Shown here: piece by piece, positions 1-8,626 of the stretch
How the letters are laid out: each line of letters begins with the position of its first letter
How positions within the stretch are numbered: the stretch's first letter is position 1
DNA from: Sinorhizobium sp. RAC02
GTDB taxonomy: Bacteria > Pseudomonadota > Alphaproteobacteria > Rhizobiales > Rhizobiaceae
Assembly (NCBI RefSeq): GCF_001713395.1
Contig: NZ_CP016450.1
Location: 1,984,001 to 2,048,000 of the forward strand
Direction: 5' to 3'
Length of the DNA stretch: 64,000 nucleotides
Translations under genes and position numbers: made by a program
The notes under the pieces: model-generated
Told to the model about the DNA's origin: nothing
Database searches by the model: none
What the model saw: the letters and a program-made list of their open reading frames with translations, nothing else

Positions 1-1
1 C

Positions 2-727
2 TCCGGCGAGACGCTCGGCGTGTCCGGCCGCCCGCTGCTGACACTGACGACCGGCAGCAATGCCGCCCGCGCGCCGCGCAACGCGCCGGGCCTCTTCCAC
101 ACCGCTTTCCTGGTGCCGAACCGCAAGGAACTCGGCCGCTGGCTGGCACATGCCGCACACAACAACGTGTCGCTCACCGGCGCCTCCGACCACCTCGTCA
201 GCGAAGCGATCTATCTCGACGACCCGGAAGGCAACGGCATCGAGATCTATCGCGACCGCGACCGGTCCGAATGGACCTATGTGGCGGATGGAAAGGTGAA
301 GATGGCAACGCTCCGGCTCGACCTGCAGGCGCTCTATGACGAAGCGCCTAAGGATGGCTGGACCGGCCAGGAGAATGGCACCGTCATCGGCCATATCCAT
401 CTCCAGGTTTCGGACATGCCGGAGGCAAACGCCTTCTTCCACGACGTGCTCGGCCTCGACATCATGACGAGCTATCCCGGCGCGAGCTTCTTCGCGACCG
501 GCAAGTATCATCACCATGTGGCGGCCAATGTCTGGAATTCGCAGGGCCAGCCGAAGCGGCAGGACGGCATGACCGGCCTTGCCGACTACACGATCCGCTT
601 CAACGATCCGGCCAGGCTGGAGACGGCCCTCAAGCAGCTGGAGACGCTTGCCATCCCGACCACCCGGTCGGACGATACGGTCTCGCTCATCGATCCGTGG
701 GGCATCGGGCTGAAGCTTTCTGCCTGA
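2..727 (+). CDS. VOC-family (glyoxalase/extradiol dioxygenase-like) protein, 5'-truncated by window edge
   Basis: The frame is open from the first bases of the window, so the true start lies upstream; the first in-window GTG at 20 is probably not the start because the residues before it continue the fold. About 241 residues are visible. Two vicinal-oxygen-chelate modules can be seen: the end of one (GLFHTAFLVP ... YLDDPEGNGIEIY) and a second (IGHIHLQVSDMPEANAFFHDVLGLD). This two-module layout matches the CatE/catechol-2,3-dioxygenase-like family, in which His and Glu bind a metal. The substrate cannot be told. The gene ends just before a palindromic repeat. Confidence 0.8.
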   Translation, partial: SGETLGVSGRPLLTLTTGSNAARAPRNAPGLFHTAFLVPNRKELGRWLAHAAHNNVSLTGASDHLVSEAIYLDDPEGNGIEIYRDRDRSEWTYVADGKVKMATLRLDLQALYDEAPKDGWTGQENGTVIGHIHLQVSDMPEANAFFHDVLGLDIMTSYPGASFFATGKYHHHVAANVWNSQGQPKRQDGMTGLADYTIRFNDPARLETALKQLETLAIPTTRSDDTVSLIDPWGIGLKLSA

Positions 728-773
728 GCCCATGAACAATGCGGGAGCTTCCCGCTGACTTCGCCCCACCCAC

Positions 774-853
774 CGTCGTCATCCTCGGCCTCGAGCCGAG
801 GATCCATCGCCGCGCCCCACGCATGGATGGTCGGGTCAAGCCCGACCATGACT
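774..853. repeat. Intergenic palindromic repeat, CCTCGGG...CCCGAGG family (copy 1)
   Basis: Two imperfect palindromes lie back to back between convergent genes: TCCTCGG...CCGAGGA around 782-802 and ATGGTCGGG...CCCGACCAT around 827-849. Closely related units occur at 24.1, 36.0 and 62.1 kb in this window. Such dispersed palindromic units are common between genes of rhizobia and may fold in RNA at transcript ends. Confidence 0.7.
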
Positions 854-911
854 CAGGAGAGGTTCTCGGGTTTTTCCAGCAGAAGACGCGGTGTGCTAAG
901 GCGCGACGCCT

Positions 912-1322
912 TCAGTCATAAAGATAATGCGCCGCCCAGTCCTCGCGCGGGACCATGTCGCCGATCTTGTACTTGAAGGCGTTGACCTCCAGCCGGTCGG
1001 CGCTCGCCTCGCATTTGTACGACAGGCGGTACCATTCGCCGCCGCTGCGGAAGACCGCACCACGGGTCTTGAAGGTCGTGCCATCCAGCTTGGGATCGCC
1101 GAAGGCGTAGGCGATCACCTTGTCCGGGCGGAAGCCGTCCTTGTCGCCGCTGATCTTGTCCATCGCTTCCATATCGCAGCGCTGCTCCAGCCGCTCTTCC
1201 GGCGTCAGCTTCTGGAGCTGGCTGCGGATGCGGGCGTCGATCGCCTTTGCGGGGGATGCGACGAGCGGCGCGAGCGCCAGGGTGCAAAGGGCGCATACAA
1301 GCCCGGTTGCCTGCCGTTTCAA
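912..1322 (-). CDS. Secreted DUF930-domain protein
   Basis: This 136-residue protein starts with a clear Sec signal peptide (MKR then ATGLVCALCTLALAPLVASPAKA), followed by a mature domain beginning IDARIRSQLQKLTPEERLEQRCDMEAM. That pattern, with the RCD motif and a second Cys in SYKCEA, matches DUF930, a family of small envelope proteins of unknown function widespread in Rhizobiales. The two mature cysteines could form a disulfide. It reads towards the upstream VOC gene and is divergent from the AI-2E permease, with about 160 bases between them. No function can be assigned beyond an envelope location. Confidence 0.75.
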   Translation of the reverse strand: MKRQATGLVCALCTLALAPLVASPAKAIDARIRSQLQKLTPEERLEQRCDMEAMDKISGDKDGFRPDKVIAYAFGDPKLDGTTFKTRGAVFRSGGEWYRLSYKCEASADRLEVNAFKYKIGDMVPREDWAAHYLYD

Positions 1323-1485
1323 CTATCGGCCTCCTCTTCGTGGCGTCATTGCCGACGTCCTAATTCGGGGTTGACCGGCAATATGTCGATTTGACGACGG
1401 GTGGCAACCGACCCAGGGTTTCAAGCAACAGCGGCGGAACTTCCATCCCCGTCACGCGTTTTGCGGCCGAATTGGGGAACACGCC

Positions 1486-2613
1486 ATGCATGACCTGTCG
1501 GGACAACCGGCTGAACGGAGGCTCCTGCGAAGCGGCCTCGACCTGGAAAAAGACCTAGTCGATCATGCGCCGCGTCGCTATGGTCTCGACATAGCCGCCG
1601 CCTGGGCGGCGATCGGCATTTTCGCCATCATGGCCATGGGCGTCGTCTATCTCATGGCGCCGATCCTCATTCCGCTATCGCTGGCCGTCGTCACCGGCCT
1701 CATCTTCGGCGTGGCTGCGGAAAAGCTGCATGACCTCGGCATCCCCCCGCTGCCGACGGCGCTGCTTTTGGCCGGCCTGTTCGGCGTCGGTGTCTTCTTC
1801 ATCGCCGGAATGCTGGCCGAGCCGATCAGCCAGCTCGCCGCGGATGCGCCGGACTTGGTGCGCGGCGCCTATGATCGCGTAACACCGCTGTTTTCCCGCC
1901 TCGGCTGGCTCAACATCAGCCCGGAAACCTTCCAGGGCACGCAGATGTCGATGGAAAAGGTGCTGGAAAACACCGGCAGCATTCTCGGCATCCTGTCCGC
2001 CAGCCTCACCCCCGCTTTGTTGCAGGCGATGATTTTCTTCGCCGCCCTCGTGCTCTTCCTTTCGGCGCGCCTGAAGCTGCGCCAGATGATCATCCTGGCC
2101 TTTCCGCGCCGCGGCCAGCGGTTGACCACCATCCGCATCATGAACGCCGTCGACAAGGCACTCGGCTTCTATTTCGCGACCGCGACGCTGGTCTACGGCT
2201 CGCTCGGCATCGTCACCGCCCTCATCGCCTGGGGCGGCGGGCTTGCCATGCCCGCGCTCTGGGGCCTGTTCGCGTTTCTCTCCAGCTTCGTGCCGTTCCT
2301 CGGCGTGGCGCTGATGACGATCGCGCTTGCCACCGCCGGCCTCCTGACCCATGAGACGATGGTGATGGGCCTGCTGCCGGCCCTCGCCTTCTTCCTCGTG
2401 CACCTTGCCATGGAAAACCTGGTCATGCCGGCGGTGATGGGCAAGCGACTGGAGGTCAACGCCTTCATCATCTTCACCGCCATCATCTTCTGGACCTGGA
2501 TGTGGGGCGCTGCCGGCGCCATGCTGGCCCTTCCCCTTTCCATCATCGGCATGACGATCGCCGACGAGTTGCGTCCCGCCAAGCGCAAGGCCCGCCGCAG
2601 CCTGCCAGGGTGA
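1486..2613 (+). CDS. AI-2E family transporter (PerM/UPF0118)
   Basis: The 375-residue polytopic membrane protein has a cytoplasmic N-terminus of about 35 residues and about eight hydrophobic segments: a pair near 38-75, one near 85-110, then a soluble linker and a C-terminal bundle from about 180 on. The late motif LAMENLVMPAVMGKRLEVNAFIIF (family pattern N-P/V-x-x-G) and the length fit the AI-2E transporter superfamily. Members include TqsA and Na+/H+ antiporter-like proteins, so autoinducer transport should not be assumed. It appears to be transcribed alone; the next gene begins 94 bases downstream. Confidence 0.85.
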   Translation: MHDLSGQPAERRLLRSGLDLEKDLVDHAPRRYGLDIAAAWAAIGIFAIMAMGVVYLMAPILIPLSLAVVTGLIFGVAAEKLHDLGIPPLPTALLLAGLFGVGVFFIAGMLAEPISQLAADAPDLVRGAYDRVTPLFSRLGWLNISPETFQGTQMSMEKVLENTGSILGILSASLTPALLQAMIFFAALVLFLSARLKLRQMIILAFPRRGQRLTTIRIMNAVDKALGFYFATATLVYGSLGIVTALIAWGGGLAMPALWGLFAFLSSFVPFLGVALMTIALATAGLLTHETMVMGLLPALAFFLVHLAMENLVMPAVMGKRLEVNAFIIFTAIIFWTWMWGAAGAMLALPLSIIGMTIADELRPAKRKARRSLPG

Positions 2614-2706
2614 TTAAGAACGGCAGCCAGTGGCAAAGCCGCTTGATGCGGCGGGCCGGGCTCTCTATCTGTTTGATCCCGCCTACCGATTTGCCGGAGT
2701 GAAATC

Positions 2707-4800
2707 TTGTCCGTCTTCAAAAACCTGCCCGCCGCTCCCGTCGCTGCCAAGAAGCCGATCTCCGACACCCGCCACGGCATCACCCGGACGGATGATTACG
2801 CCTGGTTCCGCGACGAGAACTGGCAGGCGATGTTCAAGGACCCTTCGATCCTCCAGCCGGAAATCCGCACGCATCTGGAGGCGGAAAACGCCTACATGAC
2901 GGCCGCGATGGCCGACACGGAGGCGCTGCAGAAGACGCTGTTTGCCGAGATGCGCGGCCGCATCAAGGAAGACGACAGCTCCGTTCCGATGAAGGACGGC
3001 CCATTTGCCTATGGCACCGCCTATGTCACCGGCGGCGAGCAGCCGCGTTATTTCCGCGAGCCCCGCGACGGCGGCGAACGCATCACCCTGCTGGACGGCG
3101 ACAAGGAGGCCGCCGGCAAGGACTATTTCCGCCTCTCCGGCATCGACCATTCGACGGATCATTCGGTCGGCATCTGGGGCTATGACGACAAGGGCTCGGA
3201 ATATTTCACGCTGAAGGTGCGCAACCTTGCGACCGGCGAGGACCGCACCGACACGCTCGTCAATACCGGCGGCGACGGCGTCTGGGCGCCGGATGCCAGA
3301 AGCTTCTTCTACACCGCGCTCGATGAGAACCACCGCCCGTCAAAAATCTTCCACCACATCCTCGGCGATCGCCAGGAGAACGATCGGCTGGTCTATGAGG
3401 AGAAGGATGCGGGCTTCTTCATGTCGGTCGGCGGCTCGCTGCTCGACGATATTATCTATATCGACATCCACGACCACGAGACGAGCGAATACCGCCTGCT
3501 CTCCACCAAGGACCTGCTGGCCAATCCGGTCATCGTCACGCCGCGCCAGACCGGCCTCGAATATGCGATGACGGAAGGCGGCGACGTCTTCTACATCCTG
3601 ACCAATGCCGACGGCGCCAAGGACTTCAAGATCATGGAAACGCCGGTGACGGCGCCGGGTCGCGAGAACTGGACCGAGGTCGTGCCGCACCGTGCCGGTA
3701 CGCTGATCCTCAACCACATGGCCTTTGCCCGCCACCTCGTCTGGCTGGAGCGCCATGAGGGCCTGCCGCGCATCGTCGTGCGCGATCGCAAGACGGGCGA
3801 GGAACACGCCATCGCCTTCGATGAGGAGGCCTATTCGCTCGGCCTTTCCGGTGCCGCCGAATACGATACGGACGTCATCCGCTTCTCCTATTCCTCGATG
3901 ACGACGCCCGCGCAGCTCTTCGACTACAATATGGCGACGCGCGAGCGCACGCTCCTGAAGACGCAGGAAGTGCCCTCCGGCCATAACCCGGACGACTACG
4001 TCACCCGTCGCGTCTTCGCGCCGGCCTGGGACGGCGAACAGGTGCCCGTCACCCTGCTCTACCGGAAAGATACGCCGCTCGACGGTTCCGCGCCCTGCCT
4101 GCTCTACGGCTACGGCGCCTACGGCATCACCATCCCGGCGTCCTTCAACACCAATTGCCTGTCGCTCGTCGACCGCGGCTTCGTCTATGCCATCGCCCAT
4201 ATCCGCGGCGGCAAGGACAAGGGTTTTGCCTGGTACGAAAACGGCAAGATGGACAGGAAGACCAATACGTTCAAGGACTTCATCGCGGCGGCCGACTATC
4301 TGAATCAAGAGAAGTTCACCTCCTACGCGAACATCGTCGCGGAAGGCGGATCGGCCGGCGGCATGCTGATGGGGGCGATCGCCAACATGGCGCCGGAAAA
4401 ATTCGGCGGCATCATCGCCGCCGTGCCCTTCGTCGACGTGCTCAACACCATGCTGGACGACACGCTGCCGCTCACCCCGCCGGAATGGCCGGAATGGGGC
4501 AACCCGATCGACAGTAGGGATTTTTACCAGCTGATGGCCAGCTACTCGCCCTACGACAATGTCGAGGCGAAGGCCTACCCGGCGATCCTGGCACTTTCCG
4601 GCCTCACCGACCCGCGCGTCACCTACTGGGAGCCCACCAAGTGGGTCGCCAAACTGCGCGAAAAAACCACCGGCAGCGAACCCATCCTCCTCAAGACCAA
4701 CATGGGCGCCGGCCACGGCGGCGCCTCCGGACGCTTCCAGCGGCTGGAGGAGATCGCGTTCGAATATGCGTTCGCGATCAAGGTGGCGGGGAAGGTGTAG
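2707..4800 (+). CDS. ptrB: S9A prolyl oligopeptidase / oligopeptidase B-like serine peptidase
   Basis: The 697-residue product has the length and layout of oligopeptidase B: an N-terminal arm and seven-bladed propeller (to about 430), then an alpha/beta-hydrolase domain beginning near YGYGAYGI. The nucleophile motif is GGSAGGMLMGAI, and the His loop is GAGHGGASGR near the C-terminus. No signal peptide is seen, so it should act in the cytoplasm on short peptides. The start is a TTG preceded by GGAG at about 2696, and the usual N-terminal PxAxKKP...HG pattern follows. Oligopeptidase B versus another S9A member is inferred; the symbol is tentative. Confidence 0.85.
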   Translation: MSVFKNLPAAPVAAKKPISDTRHGITRTDDYAWFRDENWQAMFKDPSILQPEIRTHLEAENAYMTAAMADTEALQKTLFAEMRGRIKEDDSSVPMKDGPFAYGTAYVTGGEQPRYFREPRDGGERITLLDGDKEAAGKDYFRLSGIDHSTDHSVGIWGYDDKGSEYFTLKVRNLATGEDRTDTLVNTGGDGVWAPDARSFFYTALDENHRPSKIFHHILGDRQENDRLVYEEKDAGFFMSVGGSLLDDIIYIDIHDHETSEYRLLSTKDLLANPVIVTPRQTGLEYAMTEGGDVFYILTNADGAKDFKIMETPVTAPGRENWTEVVPHRAGTLILNHMAFARHLVWLERHEGLPRIVVRDRKTGEEHAIAFDEEAYSLGLSGAAEYDTDVIRFSYSSMTTPAQLFDYNMATRERTLLKTQEVPSGHNPDDYVTRRVFAPAWDGEQVPVTLLYRKDTPLDGSAPCLLYGYGAYGITIPASFNTNCLSLVDRGFVYAIAHIRGGKDKGFAWYENGKMDRKTNTFKDFIAAADYLNQEKFTSYANIVAEGGSAGGMLMGAIANMAPEKFGGIIAAVPFVDVLNTMLDDTLPLTPPEWPEWGNPIDSRDFYQLMASYSPYDNVEAKAYPAILALSGLTDPRVTYWEPTKWVAKLREKTTGSEPILLKTNMGAGHGGASGRFQRLEEIAFEYAFAIKVAGKV

Positions 4801-4853
4801 GCCTTTCGCTCAATGGGCATAAATGCTTCCGGCCTCTAGACAACGACCGCCCT

Positions 4854-5030
4854 TTAGGTGCGGCCGTTGTCATTGAGCGCGATATGCGCGGCATCCTCGC
4901 CATCGTAAGCCGGGCAGTTTTCACAGAGCGCCATTGCCACGATGTATTGCAAAAGGTCCTGCCCGTCCTGTCGTGCGAGAATGCGGACTCTTTCGAGCAA
5001 GCTTTTGATCTCACGTTTATGCCGACGCAT
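4854..5030 (-). CDS. Small hypothetical protein (58 aa)
   Basis: A short frame starts at ATG 5030 with AGAGG about seven bases upstream and encodes a basic N-terminus (MRRHKREIK) followed by an amphipathic LLERVRILARQDGQDLLQYI segment and CENCPAY. The well-placed Shine-Dalgarno sequence and helix-like pattern suggest a real small protein. The frame can be extended upstream to 5075, but without a better ribosome site. It lies alone between the peptidase and the caspase-like gene. No family is recognised and coding status is uncertain. Confidence 0.4.
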   Translation of the reverse strand: MRRHKREIKSLLERVRILARQDGQDLLQYIVAMALCENCPAYDGEDAAHIALNDNGRT

Positions 5031-5130
5031 GCCATGCCCTCTTTGGCCATCAGTAGAACGCATCACACCCCACAACTAAAAGCCGCATCGGAAAGCACTG
5101 ATATGGCTCAATCCGCCGCACTCGGCTGCG

Positions 5131-7158
5131 TTACCGAAACGCCCCCACACACTCCTGCAAATCGTCCAGCATCGCGCTCGAGCCCTTGAGGCTGGTGCTG
5201 ATATCGCCGATGCGGATGTGGTTGCCGCGTTTCAGGGCATCGATGACCGAGCGGTCGCGGCCGAGATCGTAGGCGATTTCCTGGCCGCCATAGGCCTTGC
5301 CGTGGATATCGTAGCCCTGGCCGTCGTCGATCCAGTATTTCGCGTCGCTCGCATAGTCGTTGCCGTAATCGTAACCCTTGTCCTGGAAGCCGAAGGTTAC
5401 GTGGCCGTCGTCGTACCAGCGGAAGGCGGTGGTGCGGTCGCCATCGCCACGACGGGTGGCGCGGCAGTTGAGGAAGCGGTCGCCGGAAAAATCCGCGACG
5501 ATGTCCCAGCCGCCGACCGAACGCGACGAACGGTAGGGATCGGCATCCGAGCCGTAGCCGTCGTCATGGCTCGATGAAGCGGTGTCGGCGTAACCATCCG
5601 TCTTCGTCTCATGGCTCGCGCTGTCGTTCGAAGCGTGTTCGTCGCTTGGGAAATCGCGCAGGGCATCGCGGTATTTATCGTAGAAGCCGAGGCGGCGCAC
5701 GTCGACGAATTCGAACTCGTAATCCTCCAGCGAACGCCCGCTGTTGTCGCGGAAGCGCACCAGGCCGCGGAAGCGCAGGCAGCCGTCGCCGCACGCGACC
5801 TCATCGACATATTCGCGGGCATTGTCGTCCGGCGTCTTCACCGCGATGCCGAGGCCGTGGCGGCGCTCCTCGTTGATGGCGCGGAACATCAGCGACTGGG
5901 CGTAGCCGCGGCGATCCTCGTCGAAATAGTCGTAGATCGCGCGCTCTTCGCTCGGGCTCAGGTCGTCCTGGCTCGCGACATAGATGCGGCGCTCGGGAAT
6001 GCTTGCCGAGGTGATGATATTGCGCAGGCGCTCATGCGAATAGACGGTCGAGAAATAGGAGATGTAGTCGCAGCTTTCCGGCGGATACCAGAAGCTGAAA
6101 TCGACGAGCACGAGCTGGCCGTCCTTGTAGAGATCGGAAAGGCGGCGGTCGCTCTTGCTGCCGCCGAAGGTCAGGCGACCGCAGGGATCGTGGCGGTCGT
6201 TGGCGATGCTGAGATAGGGCAGGTTGCCCGTGTCTTCGTGGTCGCCCTCGAAACGCTTGCCGAGCAGATCGATCTTGCGCTGCGCGATATAGGCGAAGAT
6301 GCCTTCCGGATAGCGGCTGAGATAGCGGTCATAGGCTTCGCGGTTGTCGGCGAGCGAGGCGAATTCGTAGAAGGCGATTTCCGCCGGATCAACCTTGTCG
6401 TCCTTGGGGCTGAGCGCAAACTTGCCGTAGTCGGCATCGCTCTGCCAGGTTTCCTGCTTGCCCTTGCTGCGCTCCTTCACGATCTCGCCCACCTTACGGA
6501 AGGCGTCCTCCAGCACGATGCCGGGAATGCTGATCGCGTCGACGAAGGCGGAGGCGAAGGGGCTGATCGGCGTACCCTCGTAGTCGTAGGCCGTGCCCGG
6601 CGCCGACGCATAGGCATAATGGATGCCCTCGGCATTCTTCGGCTCGGCAAGGCCATCCGGGATGTCGCGCAGCGTGAGGAACGGGTTTTCATGGGCCGCG
6701 TCGAACAGCACGACCTTGAGGCCGGTGCCGAGCTTGCGCAGGGTTTCGGTGACCTCGGAGACGGCAAGCGAGCGATTGCGCAGGCCGGTCAGCGTGCGGC
6801 CCGAAGCGTCGGTCGGCAGGAGAAAGTTGTCGCCGCCGATCTGCACGGCATAGCCGGAGAAATAGACGAAGAGCACCGGGTTCTCCGCCTTTTCCGCCAC
6901 GCGGGTAAAATTGTTGAGGGCGGACAGCATGCCGAGATGGTCGACATCGGTGGCGCGCGTCACGGAAAAATTGACCCGCTCCAGCGCCTCGCCGACGAGG
7001 TCGATATCGTTCAGCGGGTTTTCCAGCGGTTCTGCATCCTCGTATTCGGCATTGCCGATGAGGAGCGCATAGCGTTCGGCGGCGAAGGCCGCGGGTGCTG
7101 CGAAAAAGAGAAGACAGGCGGCGAGCGCCCCGATCATCCGATGGACATTCCGCTGCAC
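5131..7158 (-). CDS. Secreted caspase-fold (peptidase C14-like) protein with both catalytic residues replaced
   Basis: The chosen start is GTG 7158, with GGGAGG five bases upstream; it gives 675 residues beginning with a signal peptide (MIGALAACLLFFAAPAAFA). A caspase-like domain begins at RYALLIGNAEY (about 29-40) and spans to about 230. Canonical family members have SGHG and DAC-R motifs; here they read SGYA (Tyr103 for His) and DAAH (Ala155 for Cys), so peptidase activity is not expected. Two further regions follow: one with several cysteines, and a C-terminal module from about WDIVADFSGDRF to SLKGSSAMLDDLQECV. It is likely a periplasmic or exported pseudo-enzyme used for binding or scaffolding. 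Confidence 0.8.
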   Translation of the reverse strand: MQRNVHRMIGALAACLLFFAAPAAFAAERYALLIGNAEYEDAEPLENPLNDIDLVGEALERVNFSVTRATDVDHLGMLSALNNFTRVAEKAENPVLFVYFSGYAVQIGGDNFLLPTDASGRTLTGLRNRSLAVSEVTETLRKLGTGLKVVLFDAAHENPFLTLRDIPDGLAEPKNAEGIHYAYASAPGTAYDYEGTPISPFASAFVDAISIPGIVLEDAFRKVGEIVKERSKGKQETWQSDADYGKFALSPKDDKVDPAEIAFYEFASLADNREAYDRYLSRYPEGIFAYIAQRKIDLLGKRFEGDHEDTGNLPYLSIANDRHDPCGRLTFGGSKSDRRLSDLYKDGQLVLVDFSFWYPPESCDYISYFSTVYSHERLRNIITSASIPERRIYVASQDDLSPSEERAIYDYFDEDRRGYAQSLMFRAINEERRHGLGIAVKTPDDNAREYVDEVACGDGCLRFRGLVRFRDNSGRSLEDYEFEFVDVRRLGFYDKYRDALRDFPSDEHASNDSASHETKTDGYADTASSSHDDGYGSDADPYRSSRSVGGWDIVADFSGDRFLNCRATRRGDGDRTTAFRWYDDGHVTFGFQDKGYDYGNDYASDAKYWIDDGQGYDIHGKAYGGQEIAYDLGRDRSVIDALKRGNHIRIGDISTSLKGSSAMLDDLQECVGAFR

Positions 7159-7382
7159 GATACCCTCCCAAGGAAACGATCGAGGCCCGCCGGCATGGCC
7201 GGCAACCGGAAATTCACGCACGCATTTCTGCTGAGAAAGGGACGGACGAAACCGTTCGCTTATTCAGAAGGTTATGAAATTCCATCTTCATTCACCCTGC
7301 AAGAGCCAAACGGGGACAAAAGCGGGAAAGGTTTTATTCAGCCGCCGCTGCTAGCGTCACCGCGCAGGAAAACGGATGGGCA

Positions 7383-8564
7383 ATGGCTATGGAGGGGACC
7401 GGCACGGCTGATGACGCCGCGGTGCAGCATCACGTGCTGCGCGATCGCTCCGCCATGCACGCCGTGGCGGCAGATTGGCGCGCGCTCGATGCCCGCGCCG
7501 CCGATCCGCTCACCTATTTCCAGAGTTTCGACTGGTGTCAGCGCTGGCTCGACGTCGTTGCCGACGCGCGCTGCCGGCCGGAAATCCACACGCTGCGGCA
7601 GGGTGGAAACCTCGTTGCCGTGTGGCCGCTGATGCTGTCCGGCACGGCGGTGAAACGGCTCGAACCGCTCGGCTGGCCGCACAGCCAATATGCCAATCTG
7701 CTGATCGATCCGACCTTCGACGGTCGAGAGGCCGCGCGCCGACTGCTCGGGGGCCTTGCGAACACAAAACATGACGTCGCCGTGATGGAAAGCGTGCCGG
7801 CGGGCTCCGCCCTCACCGCGCTGTTTCAGGACACGTCGCCGCTGTCCGGCCGTGGCAACAGTGCGGCCATGCTGGATCTTTCCGTCTTCGCGTCCCCCGA
7901 TGCCTATGCAGCCGCGCTCAGCAAGACCCAGCGGCGCAACCGCAACCGCCGGCGCAATGCGCTTTCGCGGCATGGCCCGCTGTCATTTTGCGTGCTCTTT
8001 CCCGGCGAGGACGGTTTTGCCGACGCGATCGCGACGTGCCTCGACTTCAAGCGCACCTGGCTGCGCGAAACCGGCCGACGCAGCACCGGCTTCGCCTTCG
8101 CGGGCTTTGACGACTTCCTGGCCAGCCTTCCCGGCAGGCGGGACGACCTGTCCGGCGCCTGCCTTTCCGTGCTCAAGGCCGGCGATCGGCTGGTGGCGGG
8201 CGAACTCGGATTCCTGCACCACGGCCACTACCACGCCTATCTCGGCGCCTTCGACTGGGACCTGCGCGATGCCTCTCCCGGCAAGGCGCAGATGGACATG
8301 ACCGTCTGTTGGCTGATCGATCAGGGCGTGAAGACCTACGACCTGCTCGGCCACCCCGCCGACTACAAGGAGAGCTGGAGCAACCGCACGCTGGATCTTT
8401 CGGCCTATGCGCTCCCCGTCACGCTGGCCGGGCGGGCCTATGCGGGCCTCTGGACGGCGTGGCTTCGTCCCGGCCTGAAGCAGATCTACGAGCGCCTGCC
8501 CCACCAGCTGCGCCGTCTCGCACGGCTCGGCCAGAGTTTCGCGCTTTTCCTGATGATCGCCTGA
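7383..8564 (+). CDS. GNAT-fold acyltransferase, FemAB/CelD (BcsL)-like
   Basis: This 393-residue soluble protein resembles the Acetyltransf_6 (CelD/BcsL-like) group: an N-terminal half with TYFQSFDWCQRWLD and GGNLVAVWPL, and a C-terminal GNAT half with SKTQRRNRNRRRNAL, GELGFLHHGHYHAYLGAFD and YDLLGHPADYKESW. Such proteins often modify polysaccharides or cell-surface molecules, but the substrate cannot be read here. The start at 7383 could instead be the ATG at 7389. It is divergent from the caspase-like gene and not in an obvious exopolysaccharide cluster. Confidence 0.75.
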   Translation: MAMEGTGTADDAAVQHHVLRDRSAMHAVAADWRALDARAADPLTYFQSFDWCQRWLDVVADARCRPEIHTLRQGGNLVAVWPLMLSGTAVKRLEPLGWPHSQYANLLIDPTFDGREAARRLLGGLANTKHDVAVMESVPAGSALTALFQDTSPLSGRGNSAAMLDLSVFASPDAYAAALSKTQRRNRNRRRNALSRHGPLSFCVLFPGEDGFADAIATCLDFKRTWLRETGRRSTGFAFAGFDDFLASLPGRRDDLSGACLSVLKAGDRLVAGELGFLHHGHYHAYLGAFDWDLRDASPGKAQMDMTVCWLIDQGVKTYDLLGHPADYKESWSNRTLDLSAYALPVTLAGRAYAGLWTAWLRPGLKQIYERLPHQLRRLARLGQSFALFLMIA

Positions 8565-8626
8565 AGCGCCTTTCGTTTGCCGGCCCGAGACCCTATCTTT
8601 AGGGCAGAGAGCAAGGACGAACGATC

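Noticed and set aside
1323..1485. Possible gene between the DUF930 and AI-2E genes
   Set aside because: The open frames there are shadows or short; the region looks like a divergent promoter.
5611..7632. 673-residue open frame on the plus strand opposite the caspase-like gene
   Set aside because: It runs antisense to a gene with clear domains and signal peptide, is Ala/Val/Asp-rich as expected of a mirrored high-GC frame, and has no family pattern.
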